In this document: piece after piece, positions 28,634-37,532 of the stretch | Layout of the letters: every line of letters starts with the position of its first letter | How positions within the stretch are numbered: the first letter of the stretch is position 1 | DNA from: Actinomycetaceae bacterium | Lineage (GTDB): Bacteria; Actinomycetota; Actinomycetes; Actinomycetales; Actinomycetaceae | Direction of reading: 5' to 3' | Assembly: GCA_015062745.1 (NCBI GenBank) | Contig: SUUB01000008.1 | Location: 1,355 to 38,886 of the forward strand | Length of the DNA stretch: 37,532 nt | Translations under genes and position numbers: made by a program | Notes under the pieces: model-generated | What the model saw: the letters and a program-made list of their open reading frames with translations, nothing else | Database searches by the model: none | Told to the model about the DNA's origin: nothing

Positions 28634-30895
28634 GTGAGCTCGAATGCAGATAATCGCCAGAGAATCGCCGTCTTAACGTCGGGCGGTGACGCACCGGGTA
28701 TGAATGCGGTGGTGCGCGCCGTGGTGCGCACCACGATCCACGCAGGCGCGATTCCCTACGCGGTGTACGAAGGCTGGAAGGGCGCCGTCGAAGGCGGTGA
28801 TCTTATCCGCGAGGTCGGTTGGTCCGATGTATCCAACATACTCAACCAGGGCGGAACTCGCATTGGCACCGCCCGTAGCGAAGCATTTCGCACTCGCGAG
28901 GGGATGCGTGCCGCCGTGCGCAATCTCGCCGCGCTTGGTATTGACCGCGTCGTCGCCATCGGAGGAGATGGAACGCTCACCGGAGCTGCCGAACTACGTT
29001 CTCTCTGGCCGGAACTACTGGCCGAACTCGTGGAACGCGGCGAGATCACCCCCGAGGTGGCAGCGGCGCATCCACTCCTGCATTTAGTCGGCGTCGTCGG
29101 TTCCATCGATAACGACCTGGTCGGATCCGATATGACCGTGGGAACGGATTCCGCATTGCACCGCATCGTTGACGCGATCGACGCTATTTCCTCCACCGCC
29201 GCCTCGCATCAACGGACCTTCATCATCGAGGTGATGGGAAGGCGCTGCGGTTACCTGGCCCTGATGAGTGCGATTGCCGGCGGGTGTGATTACGTGTTCA
29301 TCCCCGAACTGCCTCCCGCACAGGGGTGGCAGGAGCAACTATGCGAGAAGCTGCGCACCGGGCGCGCAGCGGGGCGCCGCGATTCCATCATCGTGGTGGC
29401 CGAAGGCGCCCAGGACCGCACCGGTGAGCCGATCACTGCCGCACAGGTGCGCGATGTGCTGGCGGAAGGCCTGGGCGAAGATGCGCGCATCACCGCGCTC
29501 GGCCATGTGCAGCGCGGCGGCACTCCCTCGGCCTATGATCGCTGGATGCCGACCTTGCTCGGCTACACCGCCTCCCTAGAAGCGGTCCGCGCCGACGACG
29601 ACGCCGAGCCGTGCATCATTGCCACAAACCGTAATCGCATCACACGTCTGCCCCTGCACCGCGCCGTCGCCAATACTCGCGCGGTGAAGGGGTACCTGCA
29701 GGACGGCGATTATGAGGCGGCCGTTGACTCACGCGGCGCGAGCTACCGGCAAATGATCGATGTCTTTGAAACGATGTCTTCCCCGGTACCGACCCGCCAT
29801 GGAGCGGGAAACAGTGCTCGCGTTGCCATCATGCACGCCGGAGGCCTCGCTCCCGGAATGAATGCTGCGGCGCGGGCCGCAGTGCGGCTGGGCGTTGATC
29901 GCGGTTTCACTATGCTTGGCGTGAATGGCGGCTTCCCCGGGCTTATCGAGGGCGACGTTCGTGAACTGACATGGGGCGATGTGGATGCCTGGGTGGGCGC
30001 GGGTGGTGCCGCACTGGGGACGCGGCGCACCGGACCCGCCGTGGAGCAGTACTACGCGCTCGGCCGCGCCATTGAGGAACATCGTATCGATGCCATCCTC
30101 ATGATCGGAGGCTTCGCCGGCTACGAGTCCATCTGGCGCCTACTACGCGAACGCGATCGCTTCCCGGCCTTCAACATTCCCTTCGTATGTGTTCCGGCTT
30201 CCATTGACAACAACCTGCCGGGCTCGGAGCTGTCGATTGGTGCCGATACGGCGCTGAACAACAACACAGAAGTACTCGACCGCATCAAGCAGTCCGCCAG
30301 CGCCTCCCGCCGCTGCTTCGTCGCCGAAACAATGGGGCGCAAATGTGGGTTCCTGGCGCTTATGAGTGGCATTTCCTCCGGGGCGGAGCAGGTGTATCTT
30401 TCCGAACATGGCATCACTCTGGCGCAGCTTTCGGCGGATACGGAGCGGATGGTCGAGAGCTTCAAGGCAGGCCGCGAACTGTACCTGGTGGTCCGGTGCG
30501 AACAGGCCTCGGAGTATTACACTACCGATCTACTCACTCGCGTCTTCCAGGAGGAGGGTCATGGCCTCTTCGATGTGCGGCCGGCTATTCTCGGCCACAT
30601 GCAACAGGGCGGCAATCCGTCACCCTTCGACCGGACGCTTGCCGTACGCCTGACCACCTACGCCATTGACGAGTTGGAGCGCCAGTTGCGCTCGGGGCGT
30701 CATCGCGGGGCTTATGTGGGTATGGCCGACGGGACCGTGCAGACCTATCCGCTCTCGCATATGGATGAGCAGATTGATATGGCCACTCGCCTCCCCTACG
30801 ACCCGTGGTGGCTGAACCTCTATTCGGTTCTTTACACGGTGGCGGACAAGAACTACACCGAACCGTTGCAACCGCTGGATATCTTCGAAGGCTAG
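28634..30895 (+). CDS. pfkA: 6-phosphofructokinase, tandem two-domain (eukaryotic PFK-1-like) form
   Basis: ~753 aa from a GTG at 28634. N-half: IAVLTSGGDAPGMNAVVRA, AIGGDGTLTGA, VGSIDNDLVGSDMTVGTDSALHRI, SHQRTFIIEVMGRRCGYLALM. C-half: AGGLAPGMNAAARAAVRLG, LMIGGFAGYESI, ASIDNNLPGSELSIGADTALNNNTEVLDRIKQSA, ETMGRKCGFLALM. The 28118 ORF start lies too far upstream and crosses tandem repeats. Confidence 0.94.
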   Translation: MSSNADNRQRIAVLTSGGDAPGMNAVVRAVVRTTIHAGAIPYAVYEGWKGAVEGGDLIREVGWSDVSNILNQGGTRIGTARSEAFRTREGMRAAVRNLAALGIDRVVAIGGDGTLTGAAELRSLWPELLAELVERGEITPEVAAAHPLLHLVGVVGSIDNDLVGSDMTVGTDSALHRIVDAIDAISSTAASHQRTFIIEVMGRRCGYLALMSAIAGGCDYVFIPELPPAQGWQEQLCEKLRTGRAAGRRDSIIVVAEGAQDRTGEPITAAQVRDVLAEGLGEDARITALGHVQRGGTPSAYDRWMPTLLGYTASLEAVRADDDAEPCIIATNRNRITRLPLHRAVANTRAVKGYLQDGDYEAAVDSRGASYRQMIDVFETMSSPVPTRHGAGNSARVAIMHAGGLAPGMNAAARAAVRLGVDRGFTMLGVNGGFPGLIEGDVRELTWGDVDAWVGAGGAALGTRRTGPAVEQYYALGRAIEEHRIDAILMIGGFAGYESIWRLLRERDRFPAFNIPFVCVPASIDNNLPGSELSIGADTALNNNTEVLDRIKQSASASRRCFVAETMGRKCGFLALMSGISSGAEQVYLSEHGITLAQLSADTERMVESFKAGRELYLVVRCEQASEYYTTDLLTRVFQEEGHGLFDVRPAILGHMQQGGNPSPFDRTLAVRLTTYAIDELERQLRSGRHRGAYVGMADGTVQTYPLSHMDEQIDMATRLPYDPWWLNLYSVLYTVADKNYTEPLQPLDIFEG

Positions 30896-30904
30896 AAAGC
30901 TTCT

Positions 30905-30948
30905 CGGTGGGGTCCGGGCCAGGCGGGTGTTAAGCCCGGACCCCACCG
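30905..30948 (+). terminator. Strong hairpin just downstream of pfkA
   Basis: CGGTGGGGTCCGGGC (30905-30919) and GCCCGGACCCCACCG (30934-30948), a perfect 15-bp stem with 14-nt loop. No obvious T tract. Confidence 0.75.
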
Positions 30949-30960
30949 GCGGCCCTTCGG

Positions 30961-31094
30961 GCATCCGAACGCTCCGGGTGTCCGAGCACGCCGGTATCGG
31001 GGCACTCCGGGTATCGGAACAGTTCAGGCATCCGAACGCTCCGGGTGTCCGAGCACGCCGGTATCGGGGCACTCCGGGTATCGGAACAGTTCAG
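30961..31094. repeat. Perfect 67-nt tandem duplication overlapping the symporter stop codon
   Basis: GCATCCGAACGCTCCGGGTGTCCGAGCACGCCGGTATCGGGGCACTCCGGGTATCGGAACAGTTCAG at 30961-31027 and again at 31028-31094. The stop of the adjacent CDS is at 31091-31093. Confidence 0.97.
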
Positions 31095-32344
31095 GCTTTG
31101 CTGACCTCGTCCAAGTAGGCCTGCGGATCAAAGGCCCGATGCCCGTCGAAGCCCTTCACGTTTTCGTTGGCTTCGCCGATGCGCGGCCCGGCCAGCCGTT
31201 CCATCACCAGAGCGATTGCTCCATCGCCGGTTACATTGGTGGCGGTTCCGAAGGAGTCGAGTGCCACGTAGGTGGCGATCATCAGGCCTACATTGGCGTC
31301 ATTGAATCCCAGCATGGACGCGAGGATTCCGGTGGCAGCCATAATGGCTCCGCCGGGAACACCCGGGGCGGCAATCATCGTCACACCGAGCATGAAGATG
31401 AATCCGACCATCTGCCCCGTGCTGACCGGCAGGTGGTTGACAGTGATTATCGCCAAGGCGAAAGCGGTGATCTTCGACGTCGAACCGGCCAGATGGATGG
31501 TGGCACACAGCGGCACGGTGAAATTCGCAACCGGCTGCGACACTCCGTTCTTCCGGACTTGGCGCAGGGTCACCGGAATCGTTGCCGCCGACGACGACGT
31601 TCCCAAGGCCGTGAAATACGCCGGCAACATGGTGGCAAGAGCCTTCAAGGGGTTCTTCTTCGCGATGCCCCCTGCCAAGCAGAACTGGGTCAGCAGGATG
31701 ACAACCTCAAGCAACAGAACCAGCACCACCACGCGCAGCAGAACGCGGATAATCGGGGCGACGGCGTCGGCCTCCGTCAGATTGAGAAAGATACCGAAGA
31801 TATGCAATGGCAGCAGCGGCACGATCACCTTGGAGATCAGGCCGGTGACGATCACGCGGAACTCAAGGAACCCTTTGCGTAGCACTCCGCGCGGCGCCAA
31901 TGACAGCCCGATACCGAGAACGAAGGAAATGACCAGTGCGGTCATCACACCGAAGGCCGGTGGAATCTCGATGGTGAAATATCCGGCGTAGGCGGTATCG
32001 GAGGGGTCGCTGACCGCAGCGAGTCCTCCGGTGGAGAGCAGCTTCGGGTACACGATGGCACACACCGCGTATGTCAGGAAGCCTGCGAAGAGTGTGGAGC
32101 TATAGGCGATCGCGGCGGTGACCGTCAACCACTTCCCCGCTCCCTTACCGAGGTCGGCGATAGCCGGTACCACCAATCCCACGATGATCAGCGGAATAGA
32201 GAAATTGAGGAACTGCGCGAAGATATCGTTGAAGGTGAAGAATACTCGTGCCAATGGCAGGGGCATGAATAGTCCGAAGACGATTCCCAGGACAATTGCT
32301 CCTAGAACCCAGGGGAGAATACCGGCGCGTTTGAGCGCATTCAT
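31091..32344 (-). CDS. Dicarboxylate/amino acid:cation symporter (DAACS/SDF family)
   Basis: 417 aa, hydrophobic, with FAQFLNFSIPLIIVGLVVPAIADLGKGAG, TALGTSSSAATIPVTL (serine-rich motif), GATINMDG-equivalent CATIHLAGSTSK, MIAAPGVPGGAIMAATGIL. Confidence 0.9.
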   Translation of the reverse strand: MNALKRAGILPWVLGAIVLGIVFGLFMPLPLARVFFTFNDIFAQFLNFSIPLIIVGLVVPAIADLGKGAGKWLTVTAAIAYSSTLFAGFLTYAVCAIVYPKLLSTGGLAAVSDPSDTAYAGYFTIEIPPAFGVMTALVISFVLGIGLSLAPRGVLRKGFLEFRVIVTGLISKVIVPLLPLHIFGIFLNLTEADAVAPIIRVLLRVVVLVLLLEVVILLTQFCLAGGIAKKNPLKALATMLPAYFTALGTSSSAATIPVTLRQVRKNGVSQPVANFTVPLCATIHLAGSTSKITAFALAIITVNHLPVSTGQMVGFIFMLGVTMIAAPGVPGGAIMAATGILASMLGFNDANVGLMIATYVALDSFGTATNVTGDGAIALVMERLAGPRIGEANENVKGFDGHRAFDPQAYLDEVSKA

Positions 32345-32414
32345 GTGTATCCTTTCCGCTCTGCCGCGCGAGCAATAACGCGGCGAGCAAACTGTAGGCG
32401 GCGAAACCTAGGCG

Positions 32415-33635
32415 TCAGCTACCGATGCGGGCGCGTAGGTTCTTGTCGAGCACGTCCATGAACTCTTCGGTGGTGAGCCATTCCTGCTCGGCGCCGATAA
32501 GCAGCGCGAGATCCTTGGTCATCTTGCCGCTTTCGACGGTTTGTACAATAACGTCTTCCAGAGTGGTGGCGAAGCCGGTGACTTCCGGTGTGCCGTCAAG
32601 AACACCGCGGTGCTTCAGTCCGCCCGTCCACGCATAAATCGAGGCGATCGGGTTGGTGGAAGTCGGCTTCCCCTGTTGGTGCAGGCGGTAGTGGCGGGTC
32701 ACCGTGCCGTGTGCGGCTTCCGCTTCCACCGTCTGACCGTCCGGGGTCATAAGAACGGATGTCATCAGCCCGAGTGAGCCGAATCCCTGCGCAACGATAT
32801 CGGATTCGACGTCGCCGTCGTAGTTCTTACATGCCCACAGGTAGCCGCCTTCCCATTTCAGGGCGGAGGCGACCATATCGTCGATGAGTCGATGCTCGTA
32901 GGTCAGCCCGGCGGCGTCGAAACGTTCCTTGTACTCGGTGGCGAACACATCGGCGAAGATATCCTTGAAGGCGCCGTCGTACGCCTTGAGGATCGTGTTC
33001 TTCGTGGAGAGGTAGACGGGATAGTTGCGTTGCAGGGCGTAGTTGAAGGATGCGCGGGCGAAGTCGCGGATGGACTCGTTGAAGTTGTACATGCCCATTG
33101 CGATTCCGCCGCCCTCCGGCATACGGCACACGTCCATCTCGATGGGCTCGCCGCCGTCGTCGGGAACGTAGGAAATCGTCACGGTACCGGCACCGGGAGC
33201 CTTGAAGTCGGCAGCCTTGTACTGGTCGGCATGCGCGTGGCGGCCGATGACAATCGGCTTCTTCCAGTGCGGCACCAGGCGTGGCACGTTCGACATGATA
33301 ATGGGCTCGCGGAACACGACTCCGCCGAGGATGTTGCGGATCGTGCCATTCGGGCTCTTCCACATCTCCTTCAGTCCGAACTCTTCCACCCGTGCCTCGT
33401 CCGGGGTGATGGTGGCGCATTTGACGCCCACGTGATGCTCGGCGATGGCATGGGCGGCGTCGACGGTCACTTGGTCATCGGTGGCGTCGCGGTTCTGAAT
33501 GGAAAGATCGTACCGGCGCAGATCGACATCGAGGTAGGGAAGGATAAGCCGCTCCCGGATATCCTGCCAGATAACTCGCGTCATCTCGTCGCCTTCAAGT
33601 TCGACGACGGGGCCTGCAACCTTGATCTTTGCCAT
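32415..33635 (-). CDS. icd: Isocitrate dehydrogenase (NADP-type)
   Basis: ~406 aa with [111 protein letters not shown] at 33635 follows AAGGGAAAG. Confidence 0.96.
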   Translation of the reverse strand: MAKIKVAGPVVELEGDEMTRVIWQDIRERLILPYLDVDLRRYDLSIQNRDATDDQVTVDAAHAIAEHHVGVKCATITPDEARVEEFGLKEMWKSPNGTIRNILGGVVFREPIIMSNVPRLVPHWKKPIVIGRHAHADQYKAADFKAPGAGTVTISYVPDDGGEPIEMDVCRMPEGGGIAMGMYNFNESIRDFARASFNYALQRNYPVYLSTKNTILKAYDGAFKDIFADVFATEYKERFDAAGLTYEHRLIDDMVASALKWEGGYLWACKNYDGDVESDIVAQGFGSLGLMTSVLMTPDGQTVEAEAAHGTVTRHYRLHQQGKPTSTNPIASIYAWTGGLKHRGVLDGTPEVTGFATTLEDVIVQTVESGKMTKDLALLIGAEQEWLTTEEFMDVLDKNLRARIGS

Positions 33636-33789
33636 TGCGTTCTTTCCCTTCTGAATAGTTCTCGCCAACGAGAAGACTACTTGATTCCCGGAATCGCCGC
33701 CTTTTCGTCTTCCCTTCGGTCATGGCCTTTGGCCGTGCCCTCCGCGGGGAAGAACCTCCTCGGCAGCGGCAACTGTATCTGCGCGCCGC

Positions 33790-35085
33790 TTACGCCTCCT
33801 CGGACGCCTCGTCCGGTTCCCGCCGGGTGATGCTTACCCGCGCAATGCGCCGCCCCTCCATACGTGTCACGGTTAGTTGTAGGTCATCCCATGTCACCCG
33901 GTCCCCTACCTCAGGCATATGCCCGAGCTGGGCGACGATGAACCCGGCGAGGGTATCGAACGGACCGTCAGGCAGCTCACGCCCGAGAGCTTTTGATACC
34001 TCCGCCCTGCCCGCCAGTCCGTCAATGAGTTCCGTGTCGCCGCGCCGGACGACGACGGGCGCCTCATTGTCATACTCGTCGTTGATCTCACCGACGAATT
34101 CCTCCACCACGTCTTCCAGGGTGATAATCCCGTCGGTGCCGCCGTATTCATCAACCACCACGGCAAGATGGGCATGTTTCGCGCGCATTTCCGTTAGGGC
34201 ATCGAGCACCGGCTTGCCGGTGGGAAAGAAGAGAATCTCGCGGACCAGATCGCCGACCGTTTGCACATGGTCGGCGGGGTGGATGAGATCTCGGATATGG
34301 ATAAAGCCGAGCACATCGTCGTCGGACGTTCCCTGCCGCACGGGATAGCGAGAATGCTCCAGGCTTGAAACCTCAAGCTGCGCCTGCTCAATCGGCATAT
34401 CGGAGGAGAAGAAGTCCACCTCGGTGCGTGGCGTCATGATCTCCTCCACCGTGCGGTCGCCTACGGAGAGCATGTCAACAACCATTTCACGTTCTTCCTC
34501 GCCAATGGTCTCCTGGCTGGCGACGAAGGCGCGCAGTTCGCGAACTCCCATTGCCTCCTTCTGGGTCTTCGGATTGCGTCCGAGCAACCGCAGCACAACA
34601 TTGGTGGAAGCACCAAGGAACCAAATAACCGGCCGCAACAACGCGGTGATCGCCGCGAGCGGCCGGGCGGCGACGAGCGCAATGGATTCCGCCGATTGGA
34701 GGGCGATTCGCTTCGGGGTCAACTCTCCGAAGACGATGGAGAGGTAGGCAATCGCAATCGTGATGAGAACGAAGGAGAGCGTTGAGGCCGCCGAGCTGCT
34801 CATCCCAGCGTTTTGAAACAGCGGTGCAACTTCCGGCGCGATCTGTGAGGCGCCGAAGGAAGCGGAGAAGAAGCCGGCCACGGTGACACCCACCTGCACC
34901 GCGGAGAGGAAACGGTTCGAGTCCGCCGTGAGCCGCTGAATGGTGGCACCTGCGGCTCCTTTCTTCGCCATCTCGTCGATTTGGGTTTGGCGAAGCGAGA
35001 CCAGTGCCATTTCCGAGGCGGAGAACAGCCCGCCGATCAGTGTGAAGAGCAGGACGAATAAGACATTCTTCAGGAGTGGGTCCAC
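33790..35085 (-). CDS. CNNM/CorC-type (hemolysin family) membrane protein with CBS pair and transporter-associated domain
   Basis: LLFTLIGGLFSASEMALVSLRQTQIDEMA, LSIVFGELTPKRIALQ, RTVEEIMTPRTEVDFF, HLAVVVDEYGGTDGIITLEDVVEEFVGEINDEYD. Start inferred as a GTG at about 35085. Confidence 0.9.
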   Translation of the reverse strand: MDPLLKNVLFVLLFTLIGGLFSASEMALVSLRQTQIDEMAKKGAAGATIQRLTADSNRFLSAVQVGVTVAGFFSASFGASQIAPEVAPLFQNAGMSSSAASTLSFVLITIAIAYLSIVFGELTPKRIALQSAESIALVAARPLAAITALLRPVIWFLGASTNVVLRLLGRNPKTQKEAMGVRELRAFVASQETIGEEEREMVVDMLSVGDRTVEEIMTPRTEVDFFSSDMPIEQAQLEVSSLEHSRYPVRQGTSDDDVLGFIHIRDLIHPADHVQTVGDLVREILFFPTGKPVLDALTEMRAKHAHLAVVVDEYGGTDGIITLEDVVEEFVGEINDEYDNEAPVVVRRGDTELIDGLAGRAEVSKALGRELPDGPFDTLAGFIVAQLGHMPEVGDRVTWDDLQLTVTRMEGRRIARVSITRREPDEASEEA

Positions 35086-35187
35086 GTGCCTATTGTCCCC
35101 GCCAAACCCCTTGCGCCCAAATACGCTCCGTTTGTTCCCGCCATACCCTTTCACTCACATGCGCTCCGTGCAAAAGGTGCGACAGAG

Positions 35188-35457
35188 TTAGAACACCTGC
35201 GGCGTATTAGCCCACTGAGAAAGAAAAAGCAGCATTCCGGCGGTGAGCATGTAAATGGTGACATCGAAAACGCGGCCGCGTACATGTGGAAGTACCCCGC
35301 CCGGCAGGGTGGCACGCAGCACGGCAAAGACGACGAAGCTGGCTGCCATGGCAGTGACGGCAAAACGCGTTGTCCACACGAAGGCAGCCACGCAGATCCC
35401 AATGGTCCACACCACCAGAACAATGTAAACCAGGGGGGAAACCCGCTCGCCTCTCAT
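35188..35457 (-). CDS. Small membrane protein, DUF3017-like
   Basis: 89 aa MRGERVSPLVYIVLVVWTIGICVAAFVWTTRFAVTAMAASFVVFAVLRATLP... with three hydrophobic segments, adjacent to purH as in other actinobacteria. Confidence 0.7.
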   Translation of the reverse strand: MRGERVSPLVYIVLVVWTIGICVAAFVWTTRFAVTAMAASFVVFAVLRATLPGGVLPHVRGRVFDVTIYMLTAGMLLFLSQWANTPQVF

Positions 35458-35481
35458 GGTCTTTACTTTAGCGCCTGTGCC

Positions 35482-35631
35482 GTATGACCGCGTGTATGGG
35501 GGTGTCGGCAGTGCGAAGACGCAACGGTGCCCTTCATCGGTGTATGGCCGCGCGTGCCAGGGTGTTGGACCCAGAAACATGAGCGCACGCTCGGACTCCC
35601 TGACATGGCCGATCGTGCAAGGGTGTTGGAC
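35482..35631. CRISPR. Possible degenerate CRISPR remnant: three ~29-nt repeats at a 60/61-nt period
   Basis: GTATGACCGCGTGTATGGGGGTGTCGGCA (35482), GTATGGCCGCGCGTGCCAGGGTGTTGGAC (35542), ACATGGCCGATCGTGCAAGGGTGTTGGAC (35603), separated by unrelated 31-32 nt segments. No cas genes in the window. Confidence 0.35.
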
Positions 35632-35848
35632 GAGGTTCAGCCGTGCGGCATCGTGCGGCATCCCCGACAGCTGCTTCTTTCTCCGGGTTTTCCGCAATCC
35701 TCCGCGAAAAACCCGGAACTTGGGCGATAACCCGAAGAAGTCAGGGACACAGAGGCGTGGTGAGGAAAGAACCCACTCAACCCGCAGGCCCAACCCGCAC
35801 CCACTCAACCCCCACTTCCAACCGGCCGGACTGCGGCGCCCGGGCATT

Positions 35849-37438
35849 TCAGTGCAAGAAGTGCCGACACCCGGTCAGATACATCGTCACACCCGCCTCC
35901 TGCGCTGCGGCAATGACTTCCTCATCGCGAATGGATCCACCCGGCTGCACGACGGCGCGCACCCCGGCAGCGGCAAGGATCTCCAAACCATCCGCGAAGG
36001 GGAAGAAGGCATCCGATGCCGCAACCGATCCACGCGCCCTCTCGGGCGCCACGGGAGTTCCCTCCCCTTCGCTTTGCTCGCCACCGAGCGTGTTGGCGCG
36101 CTCAACCGCGAGCCGGCACGAATCGACCCGGTTGACTTGGCCCATTCCCACGCCCACCGTGGCCCCGTCGCGTGCCAATAGGATGGCATTCGACTTCACC
36201 GCCCGGATGGTGCGCCAAGCGAACTCCAGGTCGCGCAGCGTCGCCTCATCGGCGGCCTGCCCGGCCACGAGGGTCCAGTTGCGCGGGTCGTCGCCGGGCC
36301 CATCAAGAGCATCGCGTTCTTGCACCAGCAGTCCGCCAGAGATCGGCTTGAGGTCGAATCTTTCGCGTGCCGGCCCATCCACCCGCAAGATGCGCAGGTT
36401 CTTCTTGCTACGCAGCAGTTCCAACGCCTCCGGGGTGTAGCCCGGAGCGGCGATGACTTCCGTGAAGATCGGTTTGACCTGCTGCGCCATCTCCACTGTC
36501 ACTTCTCGGTTGGCGGCAATCACACCGCCGTACGCGGAGACCGGATCGCAGGCATGGGCCTTGCGATGTGCCTCAGCGATATCGCCACCGATTGCCACTC
36601 CACAGGGGTTGGTGTGTTTGATGACGGCAACGCATGGTTCCGTATGATCGTAGGCGGCGCGCAGTGCGGCGTCGGCATCCTGGTAGTTGTTGTAGCTCAT
36701 TGCTTTTCCGCCGAGTTGCGTGGCAGCGGCCAATCCGGTGGCGCCGCTCTCCGCCACATACCAGCCGGCTCTCTGATGCGGGTTCTCGCCGTATCGCAGC
36801 GGTAGAGCTTCGTGCCAGGCTCCGCCAACGAAAGCGGGGTGGTCTTCCCCGAGCAGCGTCTCGCTCATCCAGGTGGCGACGGCGGCGTCGTACGCGGCAG
36901 TGTGGGCGAAGGCCTCAGCAGCGAGCCGGCGGCGTTCGTCTCCGGTGAAGCCTCCGGCTTGCGCCGCCGCTATCACCTCGGGATAACGCACCGGCTTAAC
37001 GACGACGGCGGCGCTGGCGTGATTCTTCGCTGCCGCTCGCACCATCGCTGGGCCACCGATGTCGATCTTCTCGATACACTCATCGACGCCCGCTCCCCCG
37101 GCAACGGTCTCCTGGAAGGGATACAGGTTGACCACGACCAGGTCGAAGGGCTCTATTCCCAGTTCCTCCATCTGCTTGCGATGCGCCGTGAGGCGACGAT
37201 CGGCGAGAATCCCGCCGTGGATACGCGGATGCAGTGTTTTAACGCGGCCGTCAAAACATTCGGGGAATTCCGTAATCGCTTCCACCGGTATCACCGGCAC
37301 ACCTGCGGCGGAGATCACGGCGGCGGTTGATCCGGTGGAGACGATCTCGCAGCCGGCCTCGTGCAGCGCGGCCGCCAGCTCGGCAACACCGGTCTTCTCG
37401 TATACGGATATGAGTGCTCGTGTGAAGGGGATACGCAT
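35849..37438 (-). CDS. purH: Bifunctional AICAR formyltransferase/IMP cyclohydrolase
   Basis: ~529 aa with [117 protein letters not shown]. Confidence 0.96.
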   Translation of the reverse strand: MRIPFTRALISVYEKTGVAELAAALHEAGCEIVSTGSTAAVISAAGVPVIPVEAITEFPECFDGRVKTLHPRIHGGILADRRLTAHRKQMEELGIEPFDLVVVNLYPFQETVAGGAGVDECIEKIDIGGPAMVRAAAKNHASAAVVVKPVRYPEVIAAAQAGGFTGDERRRLAAEAFAHTAAYDAAVATWMSETLLGEDHPAFVGGAWHEALPLRYGENPHQRAGWYVAESGATGLAAATQLGGKAMSYNNYQDADAALRAAYDHTEPCVAVIKHTNPCGVAIGGDIAEAHRKAHACDPVSAYGGVIAANREVTVEMAQQVKPIFTEVIAAPGYTPEALELLRSKKNLRILRVDGPARERFDLKPISGGLLVQERDALDGPGDDPRNWTLVAGQAADEATLRDLEFAWRTIRAVKSNAILLARDGATVGVGMGQVNRVDSCRLAVERANTLGGEQSEGEGTPVAPERARGSVAASDAFFPFADGLEILAAAGVRAVVQPGGSIRDEEVIAAAQEAGVTMYLTGCRHFLH

Positions 37439-37532
37439 TCCTGCCTCTTTCAAATGTTGGAATGCCCAGGCGCGCGGCGATGCTGCGGTCGCTCCCCGGT
37501 GGTGCCCCACCTTCAACGCCAGTTGCGACCGG

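Noticed and set aside
33722-33745. CATGGCC/GGCCGTG hairpin between icd and the CNNM gene
   Set aside because: Short imperfect stem, no U tract; not strong enough to call a terminator.

Overview
A 37.5 kb high-GC chromosomal segment from an actinobacterium (Actinomycetaceae-like, an inference from gene content). It is dense in core metabolism and mostly coded on the minus strand. Reading along the + coordinates: xthA-like exonuclease III; folD and glyA (4-nt overlap); acpS, a 9-kb type I fatty acid synthase, accD, biotin carboxylase/BCCP and birA as one compact minus-strand lipogenesis block; mdh; pgi; a 2162-aa secreted bifunctional amylopullulanase with a C-terminal FG-GAP/VCBS-like repeat domain; a plus-strand ~753-aa tandem-domain 6-phosphofructokinase; a DAACS dicarboxylate/amino-acid symporter; NADP-type icd; a CNNM/CorC-type CBS protein; a DUF3017-like small membrane protein; and purH. 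I saw no complete novel multi-gene defence or mobile system. The observations most worth a second look are: (1) the tandem PFK looks like eukaryotic PFK-1, with an intact N-half and a degenerate C-half; (2) two short degenerate repeat arrays (958-1106 and 35482-35631) have the 60-61 nt period of type I-E CRISPRs and no visible cas genes; (3) a twin-palindrome operator candidate sits upstream of the lipogenesis block; (4) many intergenic tandem repeats occur, several abutting stop codons; (5) there is a candidate structured leader upstream of glyA.
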